A stretch of 64,000 nt of DNA from Planctomycetota bacterium (GTDB taxonomy: Bacteria > Planctomycetota > UBA1135 > GCA-002686595): NCBI GenBank assembly GCA_016779205.1, contig JADHOC010000004.1, positions 62,001 through 126,000 on the forward strand. Direction: 5' to 3'. Each line of letters starts with the position of its first letter. Position 1 is the first letter of the stretch. Shown piece by piece: positions 43,496-52,327 of the stretch. The notes under the pieces are model-generated. The model was not told the DNA's origin. It did not search any database and saw nothing but the letters and a program-made list of their open reading frames with translations. Made by a program: the position numbers and the translations under genes.

Positions 43496-44896
43496 TCAGC
43501 GGGGCCCGGTCATCTCGCCGGGGACCACCGCGCGCCCGAATTCCTCCTCGGTCATCAGGCCCAGCGCAGTGACGGCCTCGACGAGGGTCGTGCCCTCCTC
43601 GTAAGCCTTCTTGGCCACCTTCGCGGCGTTGTCGTACCCGATGTGGCGATTCAGCGCGGTCACCAGCATCAGGGACTGGCGCATCAGGTGGTCGATCCGC
43701 TCCCGGTCCACGTCCAGCCCGGCCACGCAGTTCTCCCGGAAGGAGTCCGCGCCGTCCGCCAGGAGGCGGATGGACTCGAGCACGTTGTGGATGATGACCG
43801 GCTTGTACACGTTCAGCTCGAAGTTGCCCTGGCTCCCTGAGACCCCGACGCAGGCGTCATTCCCGAGCACCTGGGCGCACACCATGGTCAGCGCCTCGCA
43901 CTGGGTCGGGTTGACCTTGCCCGGCATGATCGAGGAGCCGGGCTCGTTGGCGGGCAGCTTGAGCTCCCCGAGACCCGAGCGCGGGCCGCTGCCCAGCCAG
44001 CGCACGTCGTTGGCGATTTTCATCAGCGCGCACGCCGCCGTCTTCAGGGCGCCGTGGCAGAGCACCAGGGCGTCGTGCCCCGCGAGGGCGCTGAACTTGT
44101 TCGGGGCCGTCACGAAGGGCAGGCCCGTCTCCTCCGCCATCTGCGCCGCGAAGCGCTCGTCGTAGCCCGGCTTGGTGTTCAGCCCGGTCCCCACGGCCGT
44201 GCCCCCCTGGGCGAGCTCGTAGAGGGCCGGCAGCGTGGACTCCACGCCCCGGATCGCGTCCAGGATCTGCTGCCGCCAACCCGAGACCTCCTGGGAGAGT
44301 CGCAGCGGCGTGGCGTCCTGGAGGTGGGTGCGCCCGATCTTGACGATCCCATCCCACTCCTCGCCCTTGGCCGCGAAGGCATCCGCGAGGGCCTGGAGCG
44401 CGGGGACCAGCGTCCGCACGACCTCCTCGGTGGCCGCCACGTGCATGGCCGTGGGAAAGGTGTCGTTCGACGACTGGGCGCGATTGACGTGGTCGTTGGG
44501 GTGCACCGGGTCCTTGGAGCCCACCACCCCGCCGAGCATCTGGATCGCCCGGTTGGAGATCACCTCGTTGGTGTTCATGTTCGACTGCGTGCCCGAGCCC
44601 GTCTGCCAGACGACCAGGGGGAACTCGGCGTCGTGCTTGCCCTCGACCACCTCGGCCGCCGCGGCCACCAGCGCCTCCCGGGCCGCAGGCTCCAGGCCGT
44701 CCAGCTCTCCGAGCTCACTGTTCACGATGCCGGCGCACTTCTTCACCAGGCCCAGGGCCCGGATCATCGGCCGCGTGAAGCGCTGCCCGCCGATCTTGAA
44801 GTTGTGGAGGGAGCGCTGGGTCTGGGCGCCCCAGAGAGCGGCCGCAGGGACCTCGATGGGCCCCATGGAGTCGGATTCGGTGCGAGTGTCGGTCAT
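43496..44896 (-). CDS. fumC: Class II fumarate hydratase
   Basis: 466 residues. The superfamily signature [15 protein letters not shown] is intact with the catalytic serine loop. The opening ([25 protein letters not shown]) and [19 protein letters not shown] are class II fumarase motifs. It hydrates fumarate to L-malate. Located 92 bases downstream of mdh on the same strand, so two successive TCA-cycle steps are encoded together. Confidence 0.96.
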   Translation of the reverse strand: MTDTRTESDSMGPIEVPAAALWGAQTQRSLHNFKIGGQRFTRPMIRALGLVKKCAGIVNSELGELDGLEPAAREALVAAAAEVVEGKHDAEFPLVVWQTGSGTQSNMNTNEVISNRAIQMLGGVVGSKDPVHPNDHVNRAQSSNDTFPTAMHVAATEEVVRTLVPALQALADAFAAKGEEWDGIVKIGRTHLQDATPLRLSQEVSGWRQQILDAIRGVESTLPALYELAQGGTAVGTGLNTKPGYDERFAAQMAEETGLPFVTAPNKFSALAGHDALVLCHGALKTAACALMKIANDVRWLGSGPRSGLGELKLPANEPGSSIMPGKVNPTQCEALTMVCAQVLGNDACVGVSGSQGNFELNVYKPVIIHNVLESIRLLADGADSFRENCVAGLDVDRERIDHLMRQSLMLVTALNRHIGYDNAAKVAKKAYEEGTTLVEAVTALGLMTEEEFGRAVVPGEMTGPR

Positions 44897-44988
44897 TGGG
44901 CGCAGCCCGCGTCGGACGCGGACCAGGTGCTTCGGTCATGGCCCGACCCGGCGGCCGGCCCTTCAGGGTGCGGTGTTCGAGGGGGAGA

Positions 44989-45942
44989 TCAGAACAGGCC
45001 GAGGTCGCGCATGGCGAGCACGTCGTCGTGGATGGCGCCCGCGGTCTTCTGGAGCAGCGCGCGGGACTCGGTCTTCAGGGGGAGCTCCACGATCCGCTCG
45101 ACGCCGCCTCGCCCGAGGATGGCGGGCACGCCCATGTAGAGGTTCTCGAGCCCGTACTCGCCGTTGAGCAGGCAGGCGCACGGCATCATTCGACGCTCAT
45201 CGCGGAGCACCGAGGCCGCCATGGCCACCGAGGCCGACGCCGGCGCGTACCAGGCGCTCCCGGTCTTGAGCAGCTTGACGATCTCGCCCCCGCCGGTCTT
45301 GGTGCGCTCCCCCATCGCCTCGACCGCGTCGCGGTCCACGAGGTCGAGGACCCCGATGCCGTTGACCGTGCAGCGGTCGGGCATGGGGACCATGGAGTCC
45401 CCGTGGGCGCCCAGCACCATCGCGTCCACGTCCTGGACCGCCGCGCCTGTGGCCTCCGAGATGAACCAAGAGTAGCGCGCCGCGTCGAGGACCCCCGCCA
45501 TTCCGATGACCCGCCGGGACGGGAAGGCGAGGCAGTGGCGCATCAGCGTCACCATGGAGTCGAGCGGGTTGGTCACCACGATCACCACCGCCTCCGGGGA
45601 CCCCGCCCGGATGTACTCGGCGACGCTCTGCATGACCTTCCCGTTCACCTCGAGGAGGTCCGAGCGGCTCATCCCCGGCTTGCGCGGGAGGCCTGCGGTC
45701 ACGATGAAGACATCGGAGTCGTAGGTGTCCCGGGGGTCGTTCGTGCCGACGATCCGGCTCGAGAACCCCTCGACCGCCGCCGACTGGTTCATGTCCAGGG
45801 CGATCCCCTGGGGGCGGCCCTCGGCGATGTCGATCAGGCAGATCTCGGGCGCCAGGTCCTTGAGGGCGGCGAGGTGGGCACAGGTCGAGCCCACATAGCC
45901 GGCCCCCACGACGGTGAGCTTGGCGTTGGTGTGCTGATTCAT
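44989..45942 (-). CDS. mdh: Malate dehydrogenase (lactate/malate dehydrogenase family)
   Basis: 317 residues from the ATG at 45942. The NAD site is VVGAGYVGSTCAHLAA. AGLPRKPGMSRSDL carries the two arginines typical of malate rather than lactate dehydrogenases, and VLGAHGDSMVP has the catalytic His. VTNPLDSMV is the other family motif. It converts malate to oxaloacetate with NAD. An in-frame upstream stretch to 46065 is Gly/Arg-rich and overlaps a large hairpin, so it is rejected. Confidence 0.95.
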   Translation of the reverse strand: MNQHTNAKLTVVGAGYVGSTCAHLAALKDLAPEICLIDIAEGRPQGIALDMNQSAAVEGFSSRIVGTNDPRDTYDSDVFIVTAGLPRKPGMSRSDLLEVNGKVMQSVAEYIRAGSPEAVVIVVTNPLDSMVTLMRHCLAFPSRRVIGMAGVLDAARYSWFISEATGAAVQDVDAMVLGAHGDSMVPMPDRCTVNGIGVLDLVDRDAVEAMGERTKTGGGEIVKLLKTGSAWYAPASASVAMAASVLRDERRMMPCACLLNGEYGLENLYMGVPAILGRGGVERIVELPLKTESRALLQKTAGAIHDDVLAMRDLGLF

Positions 45943-46010
45943 GGTCGCGAGCAGGATAGTCGGTGGGGCCCCGGGGCGATGGCGGCGCCCGCCGAATCCT
46001 GGCCAGAGCC

Positions 46011-46078
46011 GCCCTCGCCCGTCGTGGAGGGGCGGCCCGCCAATGAAGCCGCCCCGCCCCTCCACGACGGGAGAGGGC
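46011..46078 (-). terminator. Long inverted repeat after the 46108 secreted-protein gene
   Basis: Near-perfect arms: CCCGTCGTGGAGGGG pairs with CCCCTCCACGACGGG, extended by CGGC/GCCG inside and GCCCTC/GAGGGC outside with single-base offsets. It starts about 30 bases below the stop of the secreted-protein gene and ends 69 bases before the mdh start. It could end transcription on the minus strand; no T-run. Confidence 0.65.
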
Positions 46079-46107
46079 GGGGCGGCCGAGACTTCTGGAG
46101 GGCGCCC

Positions 46108-47724
46108 TTAGAAGAAGAGGACGCTCACGCCGTCGGTGAAGTTCGAGGTCGTGAAGCCGGGGATCAGGCTGTCACGGTGCCAGGCCTGGAAGTACCAGGT
46201 CTGGCCCGTCATGGCCGACATGGTGCCGTTGCCCGTGGGAATCGCGTCCAGGTCAACGGTGCCGGAGAAGGTGCCCGTGGAGCCCGAGGACTTGATGCCG
46301 CCCGCGACGCCGCGGCCGATGCTGCCGCCGAGGCACAGGTTGCCCGCGCTTCCACCCGGGCCGACCACGAAGGACTGATCCAGGGAGGAGAGGAAGAACC
46401 CGTTGGCGTTGGCGGGCAGGTTGCTCGCCTCCAGCTCCATGGTCCGGTTGGACTGATCCACGTTGGAGGCGGTGATGTCACCCGCCACGGCCGTGGAGTT
46501 CGGGTTGGCCGTGCAGTAGCTCGTGATGACCGCGCCGCTGCCGGAGGGGTCACCGGGGACCATGAGCGAGATCTGCTGGTCACCGGGGTTGCCCGGACGG
46601 AAGAGACCGAGGGTGGCCGTGCCCGCCTCGGGCTCACCGTTCGAGGTGAACCAGAAGCTGTAGGTCGTCCCCCAGCGGAGCGCGTTGGCGTTCTGGTTGA
46701 TGGCGAAGGCCTCGGTGGACCAGGTCACGGCGCCGCCGGACTGGGTCTCGGTCCAGGCCGCGTTGGTGTACGGCTCGCCGGAGTGGTAGTGCGGGAACGA
46801 GTGGCCGACGTCGAGCAGCGTCGACCCCGAGCCGACGGGCACGGAGAAGGACTCGCCGCTGAAGTGGCTGTTGTTGTTGAAGATCGCGAACTCGTAGCGC
46901 CAGGTGCCGTTGCCGAGGTCGACGACGTTCTGACCCACGAGGAACTGCCCCTCGCCGGGGACGTTGACCTCGGTGATGGTGGCGTTCGGCTCGTAGACGG
47001 CCCAGGCGCGGATCGCGGCCTGCTCACGGTTGGTGCCGCCGCCGATGCTCAGGTTGACGCCCGACTGGGGGCGGTTCAGGTTGCACCAGGAGACGTTGTT
47101 GAAGCCGTTACCGGCCGCGGCGTCGTCCGGGGCGATGTACTGGGCCTCGCCAAAGTAGCGCGCCGTGGGGTGCTCGGAAGCCAGCACGTCGTCGACGGGC
47201 ACCTGGATCCGCTTGAAGATCCGGTCGCCGGACTGGCCCTGCTGGGCGTAGGGGTAGCTGAAGGCCCCCGTGAAGGCGTTGACCTGCCAGCGCGGGCCGA
47301 GGCCCGACTGGGAGCCGTTCAGGCCGGAGCTGTAGGGGTCCGAGCAGCCCACGCCCAGGCGCGAGCCCGTGCCGGAGCTGTTGCAGTTGCAGCACAGGTT
47401 CTGCTGGAGGGCGGTGAAGCCGTGCTTCAGCCAGCTCATGCCGACCTGCTCGAAGCGGCCGTTCTCCAGGCGATAGATGTTCTGCCCGATGACCGGGTGG
47501 TTGGTGTTGTTCGCGAACCAGAGCAGCTCCTGGTCCCCGGTGTTGCAGGAGGTCGTCCCCAGCGCGTACGCGGCCATGCCGTTGAGCTCGCCGTAGTTCG
47601 AGATGTTCGGGATCTGGCCGACGATGACGTCAGCGCCCGATTGGGCGCCGGGGCATTGCGCAGCCGCGGTGGCCGAGAGCGAGGATGCGAGCAGGCCTGC
47701 GGCGAGGATGGGGAGGAATCTCAT
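46108..47724 (-). CDS. Secreted protein with lineage-type C-terminal domain
   Basis: 538 residues with a Sec signal peptide (MRFLPILAAGLLASSLSATAAAQ). The middle is rich in Asn, Gly, Ser and aromatic residues, and has a cysteine cluster (CCNCNSSG) near residue 110 plus further Cys pairs, consistent with an extracellular, disulphide-stabilised beta protein. The last 150 residues start at SYCTANPNSTA and include ITASNVDQSNRTMELEASNLP, GFFLSSLDQSFV and NLCLGGSIGRGV. They close with TWYFQAWHRD and NFTDGVSVLFF. I know this type of ending as a recurrent domain in planctomycete secreted proteins, possibly for surface attachment; function unproven. Confidence 0.78.
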   Translation of the reverse strand: MRFLPILAAGLLASSLSATAAAQCPGAQSGADVIVGQIPNISNYGELNGMAAYALGTTSCNTGDQELLWFANNTNHPVIGQNIYRLENGRFEQVGMSWLKHGFTALQQNLCCNCNSSGTGSRLGVGCSDPYSSGLNGSQSGLGPRWQVNAFTGAFSYPYAQQGQSGDRIFKRIQVPVDDVLASEHPTARYFGEAQYIAPDDAAAGNGFNNVSWCNLNRPQSGVNLSIGGGTNREQAAIRAWAVYEPNATITEVNVPGEGQFLVGQNVVDLGNGTWRYEFAIFNNNSHFSGESFSVPVGSGSTLLDVGHSFPHYHSGEPYTNAAWTETQSGGAVTWSTEAFAINQNANALRWGTTYSFWFTSNGEPEAGTATLGLFRPGNPGDQQISLMVPGDPSGSGAVITSYCTANPNSTAVAGDITASNVDQSNRTMELEASNLPANANGFFLSSLDQSFVVGPGGSAGNLCLGGSIGRGVAGGIKSSGSTGTFSGTVDLDAIPTGNGTMSAMTGQTWYFQAWHRDSLIPGFTTSNFTDGVSVLFF

Positions 47725-47970
47725 GGATTGGAATGCTGTGGAAGAACGGACCTCTGCGCGTCCTTGGCCGCGCGATCACGCCTTCGAGTGTCGTCGCCGA
47801 CTGCACCCTTCGCAACCGTCTTCACCCGCTGAGTCCACAGCCCGGTGTGGCGCGTTGTCTCGAATCGACTCCAGCCTCCAGCGCCTTGGGACAATCCGCC
47901 CACTATCGACCTGCTTGAGGGGTCGTAGGGCCACTGGCCACGTCGGGATGCACTCCCGAAATGAGCAGGT

Positions 47971-47994
47971 AAAACCGCCCCAAAAAGCAGGCGG
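47971..47994 (-). terminator. Intrinsic terminator after the threonine aldolase gene
   Basis: On the minus strand CCGCC ... GGCGG form a stem with a T-rich loop, followed at once by TTTTA. It starts 6 bases below the stop at 48000. The 47725-47970 stretch below it, before the secreted-protein gene, shows no gene; it should hold that gene's promoter. Confidence 0.7.
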
Positions 47995-47999
47995 CCGGG

Positions 48000-49028
48000 T
48001 CAGCCCATGACCGCGACCGCAGCCGTCTCCAGTCGCTGCACGTCGTCGGCTCCGAGGTCGAGGTGCGTGACGAATCGCAGCACCTGGGGCCCCATTGCCA
48101 TGACCTGGACCCCGTGTTGCCCGAGCCCATCGGCCACGGCCGCCGCGGTCAGCCCCTCGCGCTCGACGGTCACCATCACGATGTTGGTGTCCACCCGCGC
48201 GGGATCAGAGGAGAGCCCTTCGATCTTCCCCAGCCGCTCCGCCACCTCACGCGCGAGGGCGTGGTCGAGCGCGAGGCGCCCGACGTTCTGGGCGAGCGCC
48301 ACGCGGGCCGCAGCAGCCAGGAGCCCGGCTTGACGCATCCATCCGCCCAGCCGCTTGCGGACGCGCATGGCCCTCTCGATGAAGTCCCCGTCTCCGGCGA
48401 CGACGGACCCGACCGGTGCCCCGAGCCCCTTGGAGAGACAGAGCGACACCGAGTCCGCGTGCGCCGTCCAATCGGGCGCCGGGATCCCCGAGGCCACGAC
48501 CGCATTCGCGAGCCGCGCGCCATCCAGGTGGACCGGAACGCCTCTCCCTCGGGCCACCGCCGAGATCGCCTCGACCTCGGCCATGGGAATCACCACGCCC
48601 CCCGCCACGTTGTGGGTCTGCTCGAGGCAGACCAGAGCCGTCCTCGGGCAGTGGATGAAGTCCGGGCGCATGGACTCCTCCACCTCTTCGGGGCTCATCC
48701 GCCCGTCCCGTCCGCCGAGCGTCATGGACTGCACCCCGTGGAGGAAGCCAGCGGCGCCCCCCTCGAAGGTGGTCACGTGGGCCCAGCGCTGGCAGATGAT
48801 CTCGTCCCCAGGGCTCGTCCACGCCCCCAGGGCCACCTGATTGGCCATGGTGCCGGAGGGAACGAAGAGGGCTCGGTCCTTCCCCAGCCATGCCGCGGCC
48901 TCCTCCTCGAGCAGGCGCACGGTGGGATCCCCATCGAGCACGTCGTCCCCCACCTCCGCCTCGAGGATCGCCGCGCGCATTGCAGCGGACGGCCTCGTCA
49001 CGGTGTCGCTGCGGAAGTCTGCGGCCAT
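48000..49028 (-). CDS. Low-specificity L-threonine aldolase
   Basis: 342 residues from the ATG at 49028. It opens with DFRSDTVTRPSAAMRAAILEAEVGDDV, the standard threonine aldolase start. PSGTMANQVAL and VHLDGARLANA match the family, and the pyridoxal phosphate lysine is in SLCLSKGLGAPVGS. It cleaves threonine or allo-threonine to glycine and acetaldehyde, or other beta-hydroxy amino acids. Four bases below the aminotransferase stop, so one transcript. An in-frame extension to 49130 overlaps the aminotransferase and is not used. Confidence 0.93.
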   Translation of the reverse strand: MAADFRSDTVTRPSAAMRAAILEAEVGDDVLDGDPTVRLLEEEAAAWLGKDRALFVPSGTMANQVALGAWTSPGDEIICQRWAHVTTFEGGAAGFLHGVQSMTLGGRDGRMSPEEVEESMRPDFIHCPRTALVCLEQTHNVAGGVVIPMAEVEAISAVARGRGVPVHLDGARLANAVVASGIPAPDWTAHADSVSLCLSKGLGAPVGSVVAGDGDFIERAMRVRKRLGGWMRQAGLLAAAARVALAQNVGRLALDHALAREVAERLGKIEGLSSDPARVDTNIVMVTVEREGLTAAAVADGLGQHGVQVMAMGPQVLRFVTHLDLGADDVQRLETAAVAVMG

Positions 49029-49032
49029 GGCC

Positions 49033-50208
49033 TCAGGACCCCCGCTGCTCCAGGTGGGCCCGCACGCGACGGAGCCCCTCGCGGATGTTCTCCGCGCTGT
49101 TGGCGTAGCTGAAACGCATGTAGCCCTCACCGAAGTCGCCGAAGCTCGTCCCCGCGAGGCAGGCGACGCCGGCCTCGTTCAGGAGCTCGTGCTCGAGCAC
49201 CCGGCTGGAGATCCCGGTCCCGGAGGTGTTCGGGAAGGCGTAGAACGCGCCCTTGGGCATCACGCAGGAGAAGCCCGGGATGGCGTTGAGCTCCTCGTGG
49301 ATGATCTTCCGGCGGCCGTCGAAGGCCTCCAGCATCTCGTCCACCGCCCCCTGCGGGCCGCGCATGGCCTCGATGGCCGCGACCTGGGTCGCGGCGTTGG
49401 CGCAGGAGCTGGAGTTGATCTGCAGCCGCTCGGCGTGGGCCACCAGGTCGGAGGGCCACACTCCATAGCCGAGACGCCATCCGGTCATGGCGTACGTCTT
49501 GCTCCAGCCGTCGAGCATGATGGCCCGGTCCCTCACGGACTCGTACTGCAGGATCGAGACGTGCTCCTCGCCGTCGTAGAGCTGCCGGCTGTAGATCTCG
49601 TCACAGAGGATGGTCACGTGCGGGTGCTGCTCCAGCCCCGCCACCAGGGCGTCCATCTCCGACCGCGGCACGACCCCGCCTGTGGGGTTGGCCGGGGTGT
49701 TGACGATGAGCAGCGAGGTCGCGGGCGTGATCTTCGAGAGCACATCCTCGGCCGAGAAGGAGAAGCCGCGGTCCTCGGGCAGGGCGTAGGGCACGGGCTT
49801 CGCGCCCGACCAGTGGATCAGGCTCTCGTAGATCGGGAAGCCCGGGTTGGGGTAGACGATTTCCTTGCCCGGCTCGCCGAACATCATGATCGCGTAGAAC
49901 ATCGTCGGCTTGCCGCCGGGCACGATGAGCACATTGTCGGGATCGATCTCCGCGCCGCGGTACTCCTGCACGTTGTCCGCCACCGCCTCGCGGAGCTCGG
50001 GGAGCCCCTTCGCCGGGGTGTACTTGTGGTACCCGTCCGCCAGCGCCTTGCGGCCGGCCTCCACGATGTTGGGAGGCGTCTCGAAGTCCGGCGCCCCGAT
50101 GTGCAGGTGCACGACGTCCTTGCCCTGGGCCTCGAGGGCCTTGGCCTTGGCGAAGACCTCGAAGGCGGTCTCGGTCCCGAGGACCTCCATACGGTTGGCG
50201 AGGGTCAT
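49033..50208 (-). CDS. Pyridoxal-phosphate aminotransferase (AspC-like, fold type I)
   Basis: 391 residues. Motifs of class I/II aminotransferases: VIVPGGKPTMFYAIM-type segment, NTPANPTGGVV, CDEIYSRQLYDG and the lysine loop LDGWSKTYAMTGWRLGY. The C-terminal arginine region is LRFSYANSAENIREGLRRV. It transfers amino groups between an amino acid and an oxoacid; aspartate or aromatic amino acids are likely but not readable. It starts the two-gene unit with threonine aldolase. Confidence 0.92.
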   Translation of the reverse strand: MTLANRMEVLGTETAFEVFAKAKALEAQGKDVVHLHIGAPDFETPPNIVEAGRKALADGYHKYTPAKGLPELREAVADNVQEYRGAEIDPDNVLIVPGGKPTMFYAIMMFGEPGKEIVYPNPGFPIYESLIHWSGAKPVPYALPEDRGFSFSAEDVLSKITPATSLLIVNTPANPTGGVVPRSEMDALVAGLEQHPHVTILCDEIYSRQLYDGEEHVSILQYESVRDRAIMLDGWSKTYAMTGWRLGYGVWPSDLVAHAERLQINSSSCANAATQVAAIEAMRGPQGAVDEMLEAFDGRRKIIHEELNAIPGFSCVMPKGAFYAFPNTSGTGISSRVLEHELLNEAGVACLAGTSFGDFGEGYMRFSYANSAENIREGLRRVRAHLEQRGS

Positions 50209-50380
50209 TGGATCAATCGAGGGATGGGGACTCGGGGGCGATCGAGGGCAGGGCCCGCCGCCGGACGGCGGAGCGGGGCGACAAGGTTAGCGACCCTGGC
50301 GCGGCCGCGCCCCCGCGACCTCGCTCCAGGTTGCGGCGCGGCCCAGGGTCCCCTCCAAGCCGCCCCCGGCGGCGTCCGCC

Positions 50381-51169
50381 TCAGAAGCGCCGGGTGAAGC
50401 CGACGAACAGCCCGATGTCCTCGGCGCTGGAGCTCAGGCCGACCCGGGCGCCCACGTCCACGATCGCCTCGCTGGAGAGGCTCCGCGTCAGGCCGAGGTT
50501 CATGGAGGCGAGGTAGTCCCCTGGCCCCGCGACCCCGGCGTACTCGAGATAGGCTCCGGTCTGGTCATCGAGGGCGAAGCCCGCCACCGCGGTGTGGAGC
50601 ACCTCAAGGTCGTGGCGGTCCCTGATGGGATCGTGCACCGCATCGAAGCTGGCCATCAGGCCGAGGCTCACCTTCTCGAAGCTGGCCGAGAACGGCAGCG
50701 CCAGGCCACCCCCGACCTCGTCGCCGCCGACGTCGCCGCCCGTGGGGAGGCGCAGGAACGGCAGCAGGGCGAAGGCCGTATCGCCCCCATCGTTGCCCCA
50801 GAGGTTCACCTTCAGGCGAGTCACCACGTCGCCGATCCCCGTGCCGCGCGCGCCGGCCCCCTCGTCCTGCCACACGTAGGGGTCCACCAGGAACTGCAGG
50901 TCGGTCCGGTCGGAGAGGCCCACCTTGGCGTTGGCCTGGAACCCGATGAACTGCTCCCCGCCCCGGTCCCGCGACCAGTCCACCAGGCTCACCTCGAACT
51001 GCAGGTGCCCGGCGTCGACGGTGATCGGGCTCTCGGTCGCGTCCGGCCGGTCCGAGGCGAGGGGCCGCAGCGCGCCGCTCGGGACAGGATGGAACAGGCT
51101 GTAGGGCCCGGCCTCGTCCCCTTGCGGGGCACCGGCCAGGGGCAGGAGCAGGAGGGCGGTGGAGAGCAT
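50381..51169 (-). CDS. Outer-membrane beta-barrel-like protein (transporter/MetA-pathway type)
   Basis: 262 residues from the ATG at 51169, preceded by GAGGGG. A signal peptide (MLSTALLLLPLAGAPQG) is followed by ASDRPDATESPITVDAGHLQFEVSL, the opening common in outer-membrane MetA-pathway/phenol transport-like barrels. Alternating hydrophobic strands follow and the protein ends in an aromatic residue (VGFTRRF), the usual barrel C-terminal signal. It probably forms an outer-membrane channel. Substrate unknown. Divergent from the ABC importer across 104 bases. Confidence 0.75.
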   Translation of the reverse strand: MLSTALLLLPLAGAPQGDEAGPYSLFHPVPSGALRPLASDRPDATESPITVDAGHLQFEVSLVDWSRDRGGEQFIGFQANAKVGLSDRTDLQFLVDPYVWQDEGAGARGTGIGDVVTRLKVNLWGNDGGDTAFALLPFLRLPTGGDVGGDEVGGGLALPFSASFEKVSLGLMASFDAVHDPIRDRHDLEVLHTAVAGFALDDQTGAYLEYAGVAGPGDYLASMNLGLTRSLSSEAIVDVGARVGLSSSAEDIGLFVGFTRRF

Positions 51170-51273
51170 GCCCCTCGATTCTGACGCCGCCTGCCGCGTC
51201 CTGGGCCCCGATTTCGACGACAACCACCGCCAGGGGTGTGGCCCCATGGACCGGGGTGCCTATCTTCACGGAC

Positions 51274-52323
51274 ATGCGACTCCCCTCCACCCTCTTGCCC
51301 CTCGTCCTCGCCGCCACCCTCAGCGCCTGCGGGGACGGCCCGGACCTCGTCGTGCGGGTCTCCCTGGACCAGGTATTCTCCGAGGAGCTCATGCGGGAGT
51401 TCGAGGAGACCACGGGCCTCGAGGTCCGCGTTCAGTACGACATCGAGCAGTCCAAGACCGTGGGGCACGTGCGGGCGATCATCGAGGAGGCTGGACGACC
51501 CAGGACGGACGTGTTCTGGAACAACGAGATCGCCCAGACCATCCGCCTGGCCGAACTCGGGCTCCTCGAGCCATATGACTCCCCGAGCGCCGCCGAGATC
51601 CCCGAGCTCTTCCGGGACCCCGAGCGCCGGTGGACCGGCTTCGCGGCCCGTGCCCGGGTCCTCATCGTCAACACGGACCTGGTCCCGGCGGGCGAGGAGC
51701 CCAAGGGGACCATGGACCTCTTCGACCCCCGCTGGTCCGGCGCGTGCGGCATCGCCCGCCCGCTCACGGGGACCACGCTCACCCACGCCACCGGGCTCTA
51801 CGAGGTGATGGGCGAGGAGTGGGCGCGGGACTTCTTCGGGCGGATCGTCTCGGCGAACGAGGCGGGGACCGTCAACCTCCCGGAGAGCAACGGGCAGGCC
51901 ATGACCCTGGTGAAGAACGGCGCCCTGGCCTGGGCGTGGACCGACACCGACGACTTCAATGTCGCCCGCCTCCAGGGGGCCCCGGTGCGGCGGGTGTACC
52001 CCGACCAGGAGCCGGGTCCGGGCGTGCTCATGAAGGACGGCGAACCCCTCGGCACGCTGCTGATCCCCAACAGCGTGATGATCCTCAAGGACGCACCGCA
52101 CCCCGAGAACGCCCGCCGCTTCGTCGACTGGGTGCTGACCCGTGAGATCGAGGCGCGCCTCGCGGCCTCGCGCTCCGCCCAGATCCCCGTGCGCGAGGAC
52201 GTGCCCCGACCCGACCACGTCGGCCGCATCGGCGACTTCCGCGCCATGAACGTCAGGTACAGCGACATCGGCGCCACCATCGGCGCGCGCTCCGGCGAGC
52301 TCGGCGAGACCTTCATCCGCTGA
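51274..52323 (+). CDS. ABC importer substrate-binding lipoprotein (Fe3+-type)
   Basis: 349 residues from the ATG at 51274, which places a lipoprotein signal (LLPLVLAATLSAC). The fold reads as a type 2 periplasmic binding protein: VVRVSLDQVFSEELMREFEETTG at the N-terminus, DVFWNNEIAQTIRLAELGLL, LPESNGQAMTLVKNGALAWAWTDTDD, and a final helix pair. This layout is that of iron(III) or thiamine/spermidine binding proteins. The neighbouring permease is FbpB-like, which favours iron; ligand-binding tyrosines are not clear. First gene of a three-gene importer. Confidence 0.85.
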   Translation: MRLPSTLLPLVLAATLSACGDGPDLVVRVSLDQVFSEELMREFEETTGLEVRVQYDIEQSKTVGHVRAIIEEAGRPRTDVFWNNEIAQTIRLAELGLLEPYDSPSAAEIPELFRDPERRWTGFAARARVLIVNTDLVPAGEEPKGTMDLFDPRWSGACGIARPLTGTTLTHATGLYEVMGEEWARDFFGRIVSANEAGTVNLPESNGQAMTLVKNGALAWAWTDTDDFNVARLQGAPVRRVYPDQEPGPGVLMKDGEPLGTLLIPNSVMILKDAPHPENARRFVDWVLTREIEARLAASRSAQIPVREDVPRPDHVGRIGDFRAMNVRYSDIGATIGARSGELGETFIR

Positions 52324-52327
52324 CCCC

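Noticed and set aside
44896-47832. A very long open frame (978 codons) on the plus strand opposite mdh and the secreted-protein gene
   Set aside because: It is antisense to well-supported genes and its product is an Arg/Gly/Val/Leu-rich low-complexity chain, as expected from third-codon GC bias in a high-GC genome. The same holds for the long frames opposite ygiQ (41334-43196) and the actin gene (1708-3204).
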